Shown: piece by piece, positions 53,040 to 61,878 of the stretch | Position numbering within the stretch: the first letter of the stretch is position 1 | Layout of the letters: the number at the start of each line of letters is the position of its first letter | From: Nitrospirota bacterium | GTDB lineage: Bacteria > Nitrospirota > UBA9217 | Length of the DNA: 64,000 nt | Direction: 5' to 3' | NCBI GenBank assembly: GCA_020052615.1 | Contig: JAGVOT010000054.1 | Span: 1 to 64,000 of the forward strand | Program-made: the position numbers and the translations under genes | The notes under the pieces: generated by a model | The model's database searches: none | What the model was told of the DNA's origin: nothing | What the model saw: the letters and a program-made list of their open reading frames with translations, nothing else

Positions 53040-55655
53040 ATGGTGGAGCAGACGCTGACAGAGGTTCTTCAGGACAAGAGAACATCGACCATGAGAATTG
53101 ACAAAGACAAGAGACGATCGACAGGCTCCGAACAGCGGAACCATGCGGACAAGCGGCCGCAGGCGAAAAAGGCCAAACCGCATTCCCCCCGGACCGGGGA
53201 GGAGACGCAGAAGCTCGTTCATGAACTTGAGACCCACCAGGTCGAATTGAAGACGCAGAATGAAGAGCTGCGCCGGGCCCATGATGAACTGGAACTGTCG
53301 CGAAACAAGTATGCCGAACTCTATGATTTTGCGCCGGTCGGCTATTTCACCTTTGACAGGAGCGGGCTGATCCGGGAAGTGAATCTTGTCGGCGCTCAAC
53401 TGCTGGGGATCGAGAGGGGGCAGCTCGCCGGTAAACCCTTTGCCGTCATTATCGCAGATGCAGACGGGAGGAAGGTCTTTTCTCATCATCTTGAAAGCGT
53501 TCTGGAAAGAACGGGAATACAGAGATGTGACCTCTGGCTCAGGAAGAAAGACGGTACGGTGATCCTTGGACAACTTCAGAGCGTCACCCTGGACACGACG
53601 GGAAGCAAGGACAGTTACATCTTTTCATCGATCGTTGACGGCACTGCCGGCAAACAGCTGGAAACGGAGATCCAGGATGCCCGGGAATACGCGGAAAACA
53701 TCGTGGAGACCGTTCGAGAACCGCTGGTCGTGCTGAATTCGGACCTGAAGGTCCTCACCGCCAACCACCGGTTCTACGATGCCTTCAAGGTAACGCCCAG
53801 GGAAACGATCGGGAATTTCATCTACGACCTCGGGAACCGCCAATGGGACATTCCCAAGCTGCGGGTGCTCTTCGAGAAGATCCTTCCGCACGATACCGTG
53901 ATCAATCGCTACGAGGTCGAACATGACTTCCCCGGTATCGGCCGCAAGACCATCCTGCTGAACGCCCGGCAGATCTTCCGGAAAAAGATCGGCTCGCACA
54001 TCATCCTCCTCGCCATGGAAGACATCACCGACCGCAAGCAGGCGGAAGCGGAGATCCAGGATGCCCGGGAATATGCGGAAAACATCGTGGAGACCGTGCG
54101 CGAGCCGCTGGTGGTGCTGAATGCAGACCTGAAGGTCCTCACGGCCAACCACAGCTTCTACGATATTTTCAAAGTAACTCCCGAGGAAACGATCGGGAAT
54201 TTCATCTACGACCTCGGGAACCGCCAATGGGACATCCCCAGGCTGCGGGTGCTTGTTGAGGAGATCCTTCCCAAAGATACGGTGATCAATGGCTATGAAG
54301 TGGAGCATGATTTTCCCGGCATCGGCCGGAAGATCATCCTGCTGAACGCAAGGCAGATCTTCCGGGAAAATATCGGCTCACGCATTATCCTCCTGGCCAT
54401 GGAAGACATCACGGAACGCAAGCAGCTGGAAGCGGAGATCCAAGATGCCCTGAAATATGCTGAAAATATCGTGGAGACCGTGCGCGAGCCGCTCGTGGTG
54501 CTGAATGCCGACCTGAAGGTCCTGACCGCCAACCGCGGATTTTACGATACCTTCAAAGTAACGCCTGAGGACACGATCGGGAATTTCATCTACGATCTCG
54601 GGAACCGGCAATGGGACATTCCCAAGTTGCGGGTGCTTTTTGAAGCGATCCTCCCCCATGATACGGTGTTCAATGGCTATGAAGTGGAGCATGATTTTCC
54701 CGGCATCGGCCGGAAGATCATTCTGCTCAACGCCCGCCAGATCTTCCGGAAGAATATCGGCTCGCACATTATTCTGCTGGCCATGGAAGACATTACGGAG
54801 CGCAAGCTGGTGGAGGAGCGGATCAGCGAAGTCATCCGGCAGCAGGAGGCAATTCTTAACAATATCCCCAACAGCGCCTGGCTCAAGGACCGGAAGGGAA
54901 CGTATGTCGCGGTAAACGATCCTTTCGGAAAAGCGATCGGCAAGGCGCCGAAGGAAGTGGTCGGGAAGAACGTGTATGATGTCTATCCCCGCGAAATTGC
55001 CGTGAAATACGAGAAGAATTCCCGGGAGGCCATGGCGACCGGCAAGCGCACCTATTTCGAAGAGTCCGGTGCCGGTCGGGACGGGAAAATGCAGCACACG
55101 GAGAGGATCGAAACTCCCATCTTCAATGACGCGGGAGCGGTCATCGGGATCATCGGCATTGCCCATGACATTACCGATCGCAAGGAAGTTGAAATAACGC
55201 TCCGCCACGACAGCACGCACGATATGTTGACCGGCCTCTATAACCGGGCGTTTTTCGATGAAGAGCTGGAGCGGCTTTCCCATGGCAGGATGTTCCCCCT
55301 GAGCATCGTCATGGCGGATGTGAACGGACTGAAAACGGTCAATGACACCCTGGGGCATGAAGCGGGGGATGATCTGATCCGGTCGGCGGCACGGCTCATC
55401 CTGGAAGCATTTCGGGCCGAGGACATCGTTGCACGTATCGGGGGAGACGAGTTTGCCGTTCTCCTCCCGGGTACGGACAAAACCGTTGCGGAGGAATCCG
55501 TCAAAAGGATCATGGGCTGCCCGGAGATCACCAATGGCCGGCTGAGCATCGCCTTCGGGATCGCCTCCGCGGAGAACAAAGAACAGCTTGCGGAAGCATT
55601 AAAGCTGAGCGATGAGAGGATGTATCGGGACAAATCGAAGCAAAAGGAAGCGTAG
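53040..55655 (+). CDS. Multi-PAS diguanylate cyclase with triplicated PAS unit
   Basis: 871-residue paralog of the preceding protein. N-terminal coil and first PAS (about 60-205), then three nearly identical 128-residue PAS units (210-337, 338-465, 466-593), a further PAS (600-715) and GGDEF at 801-805 preceded by the I-site RAED. The start may be ATG 53040 or ATG 53091; neither has a clear ribosome-binding site. It probably makes c-di-GMP in response to signals bound by its PAS array. An HD-GYP gene follows 21 bp downstream. Confidence 0.9.
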   Translation: MVEQTLTEVLQDKRTSTMRIDKDKRRSTGSEQRNHADKRPQAKKAKPHSPRTGEETQKLVHELETHQVELKTQNEELRRAHDELELSRNKYAELYDFAPVGYFTFDRSGLIREVNLVGAQLLGIERGQLAGKPFAVIIADADGRKVFSHHLESVLERTGIQRCDLWLRKKDGTVILGQLQSVTLDTTGSKDSYIFSSIVDGTAGKQLETEIQDAREYAENIVETVREPLVVLNSDLKVLTANHRFYDAFKVTPRETIGNFIYDLGNRQWDIPKLRVLFEKILPHDTVINRYEVEHDFPGIGRKTILLNARQIFRKKIGSHIILLAMEDITDRKQAEAEIQDAREYAENIVETVREPLVVLNADLKVLTANHSFYDIFKVTPEETIGNFIYDLGNRQWDIPRLRVLVEEILPKDTVINGYEVEHDFPGIGRKIILLNARQIFRENIGSRIILLAMEDITERKQLEAEIQDALKYAENIVETVREPLVVLNADLKVLTANRGFYDTFKVTPEDTIGNFIYDLGNRQWDIPKLRVLFEAILPHDTVFNGYEVEHDFPGIGRKIILLNARQIFRKNIGSHIILLAMEDITERKLVEERISEVIRQQEAILNNIPNSAWLKDRKGTYVAVNDPFGKAIGKAPKEVVGKNVYDVYPREIAVKYEKNSREAMATGKRTYFEESGAGRDGKMQHTERIETPIFNDAGAVIGIIGIAHDITDRKEVEITLRHDSTHDMLTGLYNRAFFDEELERLSHGRMFPLSIVMADVNGLKTVNDTLGHEAGDDLIRSAARLILEAFRAEDIVARIGGDEFAVLLPGTDKTVAEESVKRIMGCPEITNGRLSIAFGIASAENKEQLAEALKLSDERMYRDKSKQKEA
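53667..54818 (+). repeat. Three in-frame tandem 384-bp repeats (PAS units)
   Basis: Units begin at 53667, 54051 and 54435, each opening GAGATCCA(G/A)GATGCC and exactly 384 bp apart. Most differences look synonymous or conservative, indicating recent amplification. A single diverged copy lies in the upstream gene at 51776-52159. Confidence 0.93.
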
Positions 55656-55676
55656 GCAAGGGCAAGGGAGAGCACG

Positions 55677-57623
55677 ATGAAGCGCACTGGTGCAATCAAG
55701 AAAGCATCGGCCCGGATACCCGCTTCCCGCGAGGCGGGGGCGGAGCAGGCGCTCATAACTTCGGAGCTTCGGTACCGCCGCCTCTTCGAAACCGCCCAGG
55801 ACGGCATTTTGATCCTGAACGCCGAAACGGGTTTGATCAACGACGTCAACCCCTATCTGATCTATATGCTTGGCTACTCGCGCGAGGAATTCGTGGAAAA
55901 GAAGCTCTGGGAGGTCGGCGCGTTCAAGGATGTCGAGGCCAGCAGGCATGCCTTCGAGGAACTGCAGAAGAACGAGTTCATCCGCTACGATGATATGCCG
56001 CTGAAGACCAAGGACGGCCGCCTGGTCCAGGTGGAATTCGTCAGCAACGTGTATCTGGTCGGCGATGAAAAGGTCATCCAGTGCAACATCCGCGATATCA
56101 GCGACCGCAAGCGGGCCGAGGCGGCCTTGAAGGCGAAAGAGGAGGCCCACTGGTCGCTGATCGAAAATTTACCCGTCGGTGTTGTCGTCCATTCCCCCGA
56201 TACCCGGATCGTCCTGTGCAACCCCGAAGCCGCGCTGGTACTGGGGATGTCATCGGACTCCCTGCTGGGAAAGGCGGCCCGCGACCCGGACTGGCACTTT
56301 GTACGCGAGGACGGCACCCGGATGCCCCTGGATGAGTTTCCCGTTTGCCAGGTGATCGCCACGGGACAGGTGTTGAAGAACTTCGTCATGGGGATCGTCC
56401 GGGGCCGCAACGGAGAGCACACGTGGGTGCTGGTGAACGCCTATCCCGAGTTTGGAAGCGGCGAGCGTTTGCGTCAGGTCGTCGTGATGTTCACGGATAT
56501 CAGCAATATCAAGTTAGCGGAGGAAAAGATCCAGCGGAATCTCGAGCATCTGACCGCCCTGGTTGAGATCGACCGCGCCATCAATTTCAGCTTCGAACTG
56601 AATCTCAGCCTGACAACGCTCCTCACCCATGTCATCGTCCAGTCGGGAGTTGACGCAGCCGACGTACTGCTGTTCAATCCCGCGTCCCGGAAGCTGGAAT
56701 ATGTCGCCGGGCGCGGTTTTCATACCAACGCCATCGAACACGCTCGCCAGCCCCTGGGCGAGGGCTATGCCGGGCGGGCCGCACAGGAACGCACCATCGT
56801 TCATATCCCTGATCTGGCAAAAGAGCATGACAGCTTTCTGCGCGGGATCCTCCTGGCGGGCGAGGACTTTGTCGGCTATTACGGAGTGCCGTTGATAGCG
56901 AAAGGGCAGGTCATGGGGGTGTTGGAGGTCTTTCAGCGCACTCCGCTCGTCCGCGATGAAGAATGGCTTGACTTTCTCAAGGCCCTGGCCGCCCAGGCCG
57001 CGATCGCCATCGATAATGTCACCCTCTTCGATAATCTGCAGCGCTCCAACGCCGAACTTGCTCATGCGTATGACGCCACCATCGAGGGCTGGGCACGGGC
57101 ACTGGAATTGCGCGACAACGAGACAGAAGGGCACACGCAGCGGTCTGCTGATCTGACCGTCAGGCTGGCGCGTTTGTTCGGACTGAGCGAAGCGGAGCTG
57201 GTGCAGGTCCGCTGGGGCGCGCTGCTCCATGACATCGGCAAGATGGGCATACCCGACGGGATCCTGCTCAAACACGATGCACTGACCGAAGCGGAATGGG
57301 TCGTGATGAGAAAACACCCGGTCTTTGCCTTCGAAATGCTCTCCCCCATCCGTTACCTGCGCCTGGCGCTCGACATCCCCTGTGCCCATCATGAAAAGTG
57401 GGACGGCACGGGCTACCCGCTCGGTCTGAAAGGCGAACAGATCCCTCTTGCGGCGCGCATCTTTGCGGTGGTCGACGTCTGGGATGCGCTCCGGTCCGAT
57501 CGTCACTACCATGCCTCCTGGCCCGTGGAAAAAGTTCGCGAACACCTCCGGTCGTTGGCAGGTACGCACTTTGATCCGCACGTGGTGAACAGATGTCTTG
57601 ACTCGGACGTTCTCAGGGAGTGA
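55677..57623 (+). CDS. PAS-PAS-GAF-HD-GYP c-di-GMP phosphodiesterase
   Basis: 648-residue protein. PAS 1 (30-145; RYRRLFETAQDGILIL), PAS 2 (155-285), GAF (300-455), then HD-GYP. Catalytic motifs are complete: ELRDNETEGHTQR, His518-Asp519 in HDIGKMGIPD, and His571-His572 in AHHEKWDGTGYP. It should degrade c-di-GMP to GMP. Placed 21 bp after two diguanylate cyclase genes, it completes a small make-and-break c-di-GMP module. Confidence 0.93.
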   Translation: MKRTGAIKKASARIPASREAGAEQALITSELRYRRLFETAQDGILILNAETGLINDVNPYLIYMLGYSREEFVEKKLWEVGAFKDVEASRHAFEELQKNEFIRYDDMPLKTKDGRLVQVEFVSNVYLVGDEKVIQCNIRDISDRKRAEAALKAKEEAHWSLIENLPVGVVVHSPDTRIVLCNPEAALVLGMSSDSLLGKAARDPDWHFVREDGTRMPLDEFPVCQVIATGQVLKNFVMGIVRGRNGEHTWVLVNAYPEFGSGERLRQVVVMFTDISNIKLAEEKIQRNLEHLTALVEIDRAINFSFELNLSLTTLLTHVIVQSGVDAADVLLFNPASRKLEYVAGRGFHTNAIEHARQPLGEGYAGRAAQERTIVHIPDLAKEHDSFLRGILLAGEDFVGYYGVPLIAKGQVMGVLEVFQRTPLVRDEEWLDFLKALAAQAAIAIDNVTLFDNLQRSNAELAHAYDATIEGWARALELRDNETEGHTQRSADLTVRLARLFGLSEAELVQVRWGALLHDIGKMGIPDGILLKHDALTEAEWVVMRKHPVFAFEMLSPIRYLRLALDIPCAHHEKWDGTGYPLGLKGEQIPLAARIFAVVDVWDALRSDRHYHASWPVEKVREHLRSLAGTHFDPHVVNRCLDSDVLRE

Positions 57624-57718
57624 AACGAGGAAGGACGAAGAAGCGCCTGCTTCCGGCTGCGGTGAAAAAGCCCTGGTTCATTTATCTGATCCTGACGGCG
57701 TCTTCGGGTATGCCTGAT

Positions 57719-59227
57719 TCAGACGCGCGCCGCCCGGAGCCTCTTCTCGTGCCGCCGGAAGACCTGGCGGAAGTGGAAGCCGTAGATCGAGAGGGTGATG
57801 GCGAGCGGGAAGAGCCGCGGTTTCCGCACGAGGGACCAGAAGAAGAGCTTCCAGTACTCGTACCGCTCCCTGCCGATGATGCCGAGCCGCACAACGGACT
57901 GGACCATGGCCCGGAGATACATGATCCGGAAGCGGGCCTGCATTTTCTTCGGCGGCTGGTACTCCTGCAGGAACTTCCTTACCCGGGCGTAGTAGTTCTT
58001 GGGGGAATAGATCGTGCTGAGGATCCTCCGGTAGCCGTTGACCAGCGTTTCGCTGCTCATCTTCGGGATGAAGTTGAGCGTGAAGTCCGTGTTGTCGCCC
58101 GTCGCGGTCGTGATGATGCGGCCTTCCCGCTCAAGGCGGCGGTAGAGCCTGGTGCCGGTCGGGGCGTTCAGCAGCCCCACCATGGCGGTCACGATCCCGC
58201 TTTCCTGGATGAAGGCGATAAGCCGCTCGAAGATCGTTGCCGGGTCCTGGTCGAATCCCACGATGAAGCCCGCCTGGACCTCGAGACCGGCGCGCTGGAC
58301 CTTCCTGACGTCCGCGATCAGATCGCGGTTCCGGTTCTGGAACTTGCTGCACTCGGAGAGGCTCTCCTCGTTCGGCGACTCGATGCCCACGAACACCTGG
58401 TCGAAACCTGCCCGGACCATGAGGCCCATCAGCTCCTCGTCATCGGCCAGGTTGATCGACACCTCCGTAAAGAGCGTGAAGGGCCGCCCGTGCTGCTCCA
58501 TCCAGGCAATGATGGCGGGCAGCACTTCCTTCTTGAGCTTTCCCTTGTTCCCGATGAAATTGTCGTCGACGATGAAGACGCTGCTGCGCCAGCCCCGCCG
58601 GTAGAGCTCGTCGAGCTCGCCCACGATCTGTGCCGCGTCCTTGGTCCGCGGCGACCGGCCGTAGAGCACCGTGATGTCGCAAAATTCGCAGTCGAAGGGG
58701 CAGCCGCGGGAATACTGGATGTTCATCGAGGCGTAGTGCTTCATGTGCAGGAGGTCGAAGCGCGGCAGGGGCGTCCGCGTGACGTCCGCCCAGCGGTCGG
58801 ACGTATAGACCCGCTGCGGCCGGCCAAGGGCGAGGTCCGCGAGGAAGAGCGGCAGGGTGATCTCGGCTTCGTTCAGCACGAGGTGGTCTACCGCCGGGTA
58901 GTCCCCATGATGGGCGGTGAAGAGCGGTCCTCCGGCGACCACCGGGACGCCCGATTGCTGGCACCGTTCGATGACCGCGTCGGCCGAGGCCTTCTGGATG
59001 GACATGGCCGAGATCAGCACATAGTCCGCCCACCGGAGGTCCGCGTCGGTCAGCTTCCCGGTGTTCAGGTCGACGAGGCGCTGCTTCCATTCCGGAGGGA
59101 GCATGGCGGCCACGGTCAGGAGGCCCAGGGGCGGCAGGCTCGCTTTCTTGGCGATGAACTTCAGGGCATAGGTGAAGCTCCAGAAGGTGACGGGATACTG
59201 CGGATAGACGAGCAGGATGTTCATCAT
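57719..59227 (-). CDS. B12-binding radical SAM protein with DUF4070 C-terminus
   Basis: 502-residue enzyme. An N-terminal cobalamin-binding domain (LLVYPQYPVTFWSFTYAL) is followed by a radical SAM core with the 4Fe-4S Cys triad at 176, 180 and 183 (RGCPFDCEFCDI) and a C-terminal DUF4070 segment ending in YGFHFRQVFRRH. Relatives include HpnP, the hopanoid C-2 methylase, and many uncharacterised methylases, so a lipid or cofactor methylation role is possible. ATG 59227 lies just after AAGGAGCTC. A TATAAT-like -10 is at 59349-59344 on the minus strand. Confidence 0.88.
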   Translation of the reverse strand: MMNILLVYPQYPVTFWSFTYALKFIAKKASLPPLGLLTVAAMLPPEWKQRLVDLNTGKLTDADLRWADYVLISAMSIQKASADAVIERCQQSGVPVVAGGPLFTAHHGDYPAVDHLVLNEAEITLPLFLADLALGRPQRVYTSDRWADVTRTPLPRFDLLHMKHYASMNIQYSRGCPFDCEFCDITVLYGRSPRTKDAAQIVGELDELYRRGWRSSVFIVDDNFIGNKGKLKKEVLPAIIAWMEQHGRPFTLFTEVSINLADDEELMGLMVRAGFDQVFVGIESPNEESLSECSKFQNRNRDLIADVRKVQRAGLEVQAGFIVGFDQDPATIFERLIAFIQESGIVTAMVGLLNAPTGTRLYRRLEREGRIITTATGDNTDFTLNFIPKMSSETLVNGYRRILSTIYSPKNYYARVRKFLQEYQPPKKMQARFRIMYLRAMVQSVVRLGIIGRERYEYWKLFFWSLVRKPRLFPLAITLSIYGFHFRQVFRRHEKRLRAARV

Positions 59228-59616
59228 GAGCTCCTTGCGATGCACGGGCGGAGATGATCGCTTATGCTGAGGCCCGGCCGGAAGATTTTACCTGGGGCAG
59301 ACTGTCGAAGCGAAGTGCATGACCGCTGCGGTATTATTGATCTATTATACCAAAAACACAACAACTATTAGTTGCAGAGAATGATCGCGGGAACGGCGGG
59401 CACGTTCCCGGCCCGGGGCAGCCAAGGGCAGGATGCCGCAGGGGTTGCCATTTTCTCAAGTTTATAGTACGCTTTTTTTCAAGAGGGGGCTGCACCGGCT
59501 TTTTTCCGCAACAGAACGCCACAGCGATCAAAGCGCATCGCACCAGAGCAGATGGGGATGTGAGGCCGGTGCCTCCCGCGCCTGCGCCTGAGCGGGCCGG
59601 TGTAACGAGGATCATC
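59228..59616. other. Divergent intergenic region (radical SAM / FAD oxidoreductase)
   Basis: 390 bp. It contains a minus-strand -10 TATAAT (59349-59344), a small palindrome CAACTA-T-TAGTTG near its -35 (about 59361-59373), and a perfect hairpin CGGGAACG-GCGGGCA-CGTTCCCG at 59388-59410 without a T-run. No clear plus-strand promoter was found. Confidence 0.5.
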
Positions 59617-60741
59617 ATGAAAAAACGGTTCGTTATCGTCGGCGGCGGACACGCCCACCTTACGCTGCTCGCCCATCTCGACCGGTGCGTCAGCCGGGGG
59701 CACCGCGTGACCGTGGTGAACAGATCGGCGTATCATTATTACTCCGGCATGGGCCCGGGGCTGCTGGCCGGGACGTATGGCCCCCGGGACGTGAGGTTCC
59801 ACATCAAGCGGATGACCGAGGACCGCGGCGCCCGGTTCATCGAGGATGCCGTTGTGCGCATCGATGCGCGGGACCGGTCGCTGAAGCTCGCCTCAGGGGC
59901 GGTGATCTCCTATGATGTCGTTTCCTTCAACACCGGCAGCGAGGTGCCTGCGCTGATTCGGGGGGCCACGGGGCCGGCGGTCTTTCCGGTGAAGCCCATC
60001 GCAAACCTGATAAGAGCGCAGCATGCCCTCATCGAACTTCTTGCCGGACGGACCGCTGACATCGTCGTGATCGGAGGCGGCCCGGCAGGTCTGGAAATAG
60101 CAGGCAATGTCTGGCGGCTCGCGGCCGATCGGGGGGGCAGGGCGCGGATAACGCTCCTGGCCGGCAGCCGGCTGATGGCCCGTTTTCCCGACCGGGTGAG
60201 GACGCTGGCGCTCCGTTCCCTGCAGCGGCGGGGGGTCGAGGTCGTCGAGGGTGCCCACGCCGCCGCGTTGGATAAGAACAGGGTAATCATGGACGACGGC
60301 ACGGCACGGTCGTTCGACGCGGTCTTCCTGGCACTGGGCGTCGCGCCGTCCACGCTCTTCCGGGATTCAGGACTGCCGACAGGACCAGACGGCGGCCTCC
60401 TCGTCAACCGCTTCCTCCAGTGCACGGCCCATCCCGAGATCTTCGGCGGCGGCGACTGCATCTCCCTCGAGGGCAACGCGCTCGCCAAGGTGGGCGTCTA
60501 CGCGGTGCGCCAGAACCCGGTCCTGATGGGGAACACCTGCGCTGCCCTTGACGGCGGACCCCTGGTCCCCTTCGTGCCGCAGAAGCGCTACCTTTTGATC
60601 TTCAACCTGGGGGACGGCACGGCGATCCTGCACCGGAACGGAGTCACCATGGACGGGCGGTTCGCCTGGCGGCTGAAGGACCGGATCGACCGGGGGTTCA
60701 TGGGGAAATTCCAGCTCTCCGGGGAGCTGGACGAGGAATGA
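59617..60741 (+). CDS. FAD-dependent pyridine nucleotide-disulfide oxidoreductase, SelD-partner type
   Basis: 374-residue flavoprotein. The first Rossmann motif VIVGGGHAHLTLLAHL and the following SAYHYYSGMGPGLLAG strongly resemble the oxidoreductase domain found N-terminally fused to SelD in many bacteria (TIGR03169-like). The second nucleotide motif VIGGGPAGLEIAGN is for NAD(P)H. FAD-site IFGGGDCISL lies near the C-terminus. It may also resemble sulfide:quinone reductases, and a quinone-linked role cannot be excluded. It is encoded 21 bp before a Sec-containing rhodanese fusion, suggesting they act together in selenium or sulfur redox chemistry. Confidence 0.85.
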   Translation: MKKRFVIVGGGHAHLTLLAHLDRCVSRGHRVTVVNRSAYHYYSGMGPGLLAGTYGPRDVRFHIKRMTEDRGARFIEDAVVRIDARDRSLKLASGAVISYDVVSFNTGSEVPALIRGATGPAVFPVKPIANLIRAQHALIELLAGRTADIVVIGGGPAGLEIAGNVWRLAADRGGRARITLLAGSRLMARFPDRVRTLALRSLQRRGVEVVEGAHAAALDKNRVIMDDGTARSFDAVFLALGVAPSTLFRDSGLPTGPDGGLLVNRFLQCTAHPEIFGGGDCISLEGNALAKVGVYAVRQNPVLMGNTCAALDGGPLVPFVPQKRYLLIFNLGDGTAILHRNGVTMDGRFAWRLKDRIDRGFMGKFQLSGELDEE

Positions 60742-60762
60742 AGGGATCGATAAGGAGAAGCC

Positions 60763-61596
60763 ATGGGCATTGCCGATTATTTCAAACCTGTTGACACGAT
60801 GACGCCCGGCGAGGTCCGGCAGTTCCTGGACCGGCACAAGCCCGACGACTACAACCTCGTGGACGTGCGCCAGCCGAAGGAGTATGAGCGCGGCCATATT
60901 CCCGGCAGCAGGCTGATCCCCGTCGCCGAGCTGCCCGGCCGTCTCGCCGAACTGGACCCGAAGAAGCCCACGATCGCCTATTGAGCATCGGGTCTGCGCA
61001 GCCGGGCGGCTGCGTCGGTGCTCAGAACCGAAGGGTTCAGCGAGGTGTATAGTATGGAAGGCGGCATGCATGCCTGGCAGGGCCTGACCGCGGCAGGCGC
61101 GCCCGAGGCCGGTATGTCCTTCTTTACCGTGGGCAGCCTGCCGGAGGAACTGATCGCGCTGGCGTGGACGCTCGAAGACGGGTCGCGGAAGTTCTATGCC
61201 TCCCTCGCCGTTACGCTCGCGGACAATGAAGCAGCGAAGCTCTTCACGGAACTGACAACTGCCGAGGAACACCACAAGGCGACCCTGCTCGGCCTGTATC
61301 GCGATGTCGCGGCCGCTGAGCCGGGCACTGATTTTCCCCGGGGCATCATCACGGCCGACGAGGACCGGATGGAAGGCGGCGTGAAGGTGAGCGAGGCCCT
61401 GGAATGGGCGAAGGGCAGGGATGCCTTTGCCCTGCTCGAACTTTCCATGGCCCTTGAGACGGATTCCTACGATCTCTATATCAAGATGGGCCGCAGGGTC
61501 GAAGGAGAAAAGGCGAAAACGGTCTTCGCCCGGCTGGTCGAGGAGGAGAAGGGGCATCTGGGCCGCATGGCCGCGCTCCTGGACAGGGACCTTTGA
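60763..61596 (+). CDS. Selenocysteine-containing rhodanese fused to a ferritin-like domain
   Basis: One 277-residue protein if TGA 60982-60984 is read as Sec74. Residues 1-110 are a rhodanese domain: YNLVDVRQPKEYERGHIPGS, then active loop TIAY-Sec-ASGLRSR, where the catalytic Cys is always found, and VYSMEGGMHAWQG. Residues 120-277 form a rubrerythrin/ferritin-like four-helix bundle with a diiron pattern Glu138, Glu168-x2-His171, Glu232, Glu262-x2-His265. The two halves are in the same frame with no start signal after the TGA, and AAGGAGA precedes ATG 60763. A long hairpin covers the TGA. Sulfur- or selenium-transfer coupled to redox at the diiron site is inferred. Confidence 0.9.
60982..61024 (+). 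promoter_or_regulatory. Extended SECIS-like hairpin including the UGA codon
   Basis: TGAGCATCG pairs with CGGTGCTCA (one G-T pair), followed by an asymmetric internal bulge (GGTCTG against T), then CGCAGCC, loop GGGC, GGCTGCG. It starts at the UGA itself and the apical loop lies about 20 nt downstream, as expected for a bacterial SECIS. Confidence 0.7.
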
Positions 61597-61823
61597 TCAA
61601 GCGTTTGCTGCGAGGTGAGCGCAAGCGCAACCTCAAGATCCGCCACAGGAAGGTCGAAGAACAAACTCTTTTCACCGCAGGGGGCGCAGCCAAAAGCAGG
61701 CGCTTTTAAGCGAGGACGGCAACGGACAGACCGTTCGCTTGGGTTTCTCTTCTGTCTCCTGACCGTCCTTCTCCCCTAGTCTCCTTCCGGTCTTTCCCGT
61801 AAAAAATGATCGCTCATGCGGTC
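61597..61823. other. Noncoding stretch after the Sec-rhodanese gene
   Basis: About 230 bp with no gene recognised. Open frames are short and lack ribosome-binding sites. No strong terminator was seen. Confidence 0.4.
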
Positions 61824-61878
61824 TTGACAGCGTCCCGGGGCGGCATTATTATAGAAACAGGACGGGTATTGTCCTATA
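61824..61878 (+). promoter_or_regulatory. Promoter with adjacent inverted repeat for the NmrA-like gene
   Basis: TTGACA (61824-61829), exactly 17 bp, TATTAT (61847-61852). Right after it AGGAC-N7-GTCCT (61859-61875), with further partial symmetry ATAG/CTAT outside, covers the likely start site and may be an operator. A leader of about 100 nt follows. Confidence 0.7.

Noticed and set aside
57620-59257. 545-codon plus-strand frame opposite the radical SAM gene
   Set aside because: Shadow; the minus-strand product carries the intact Cys triad and B12 domain.
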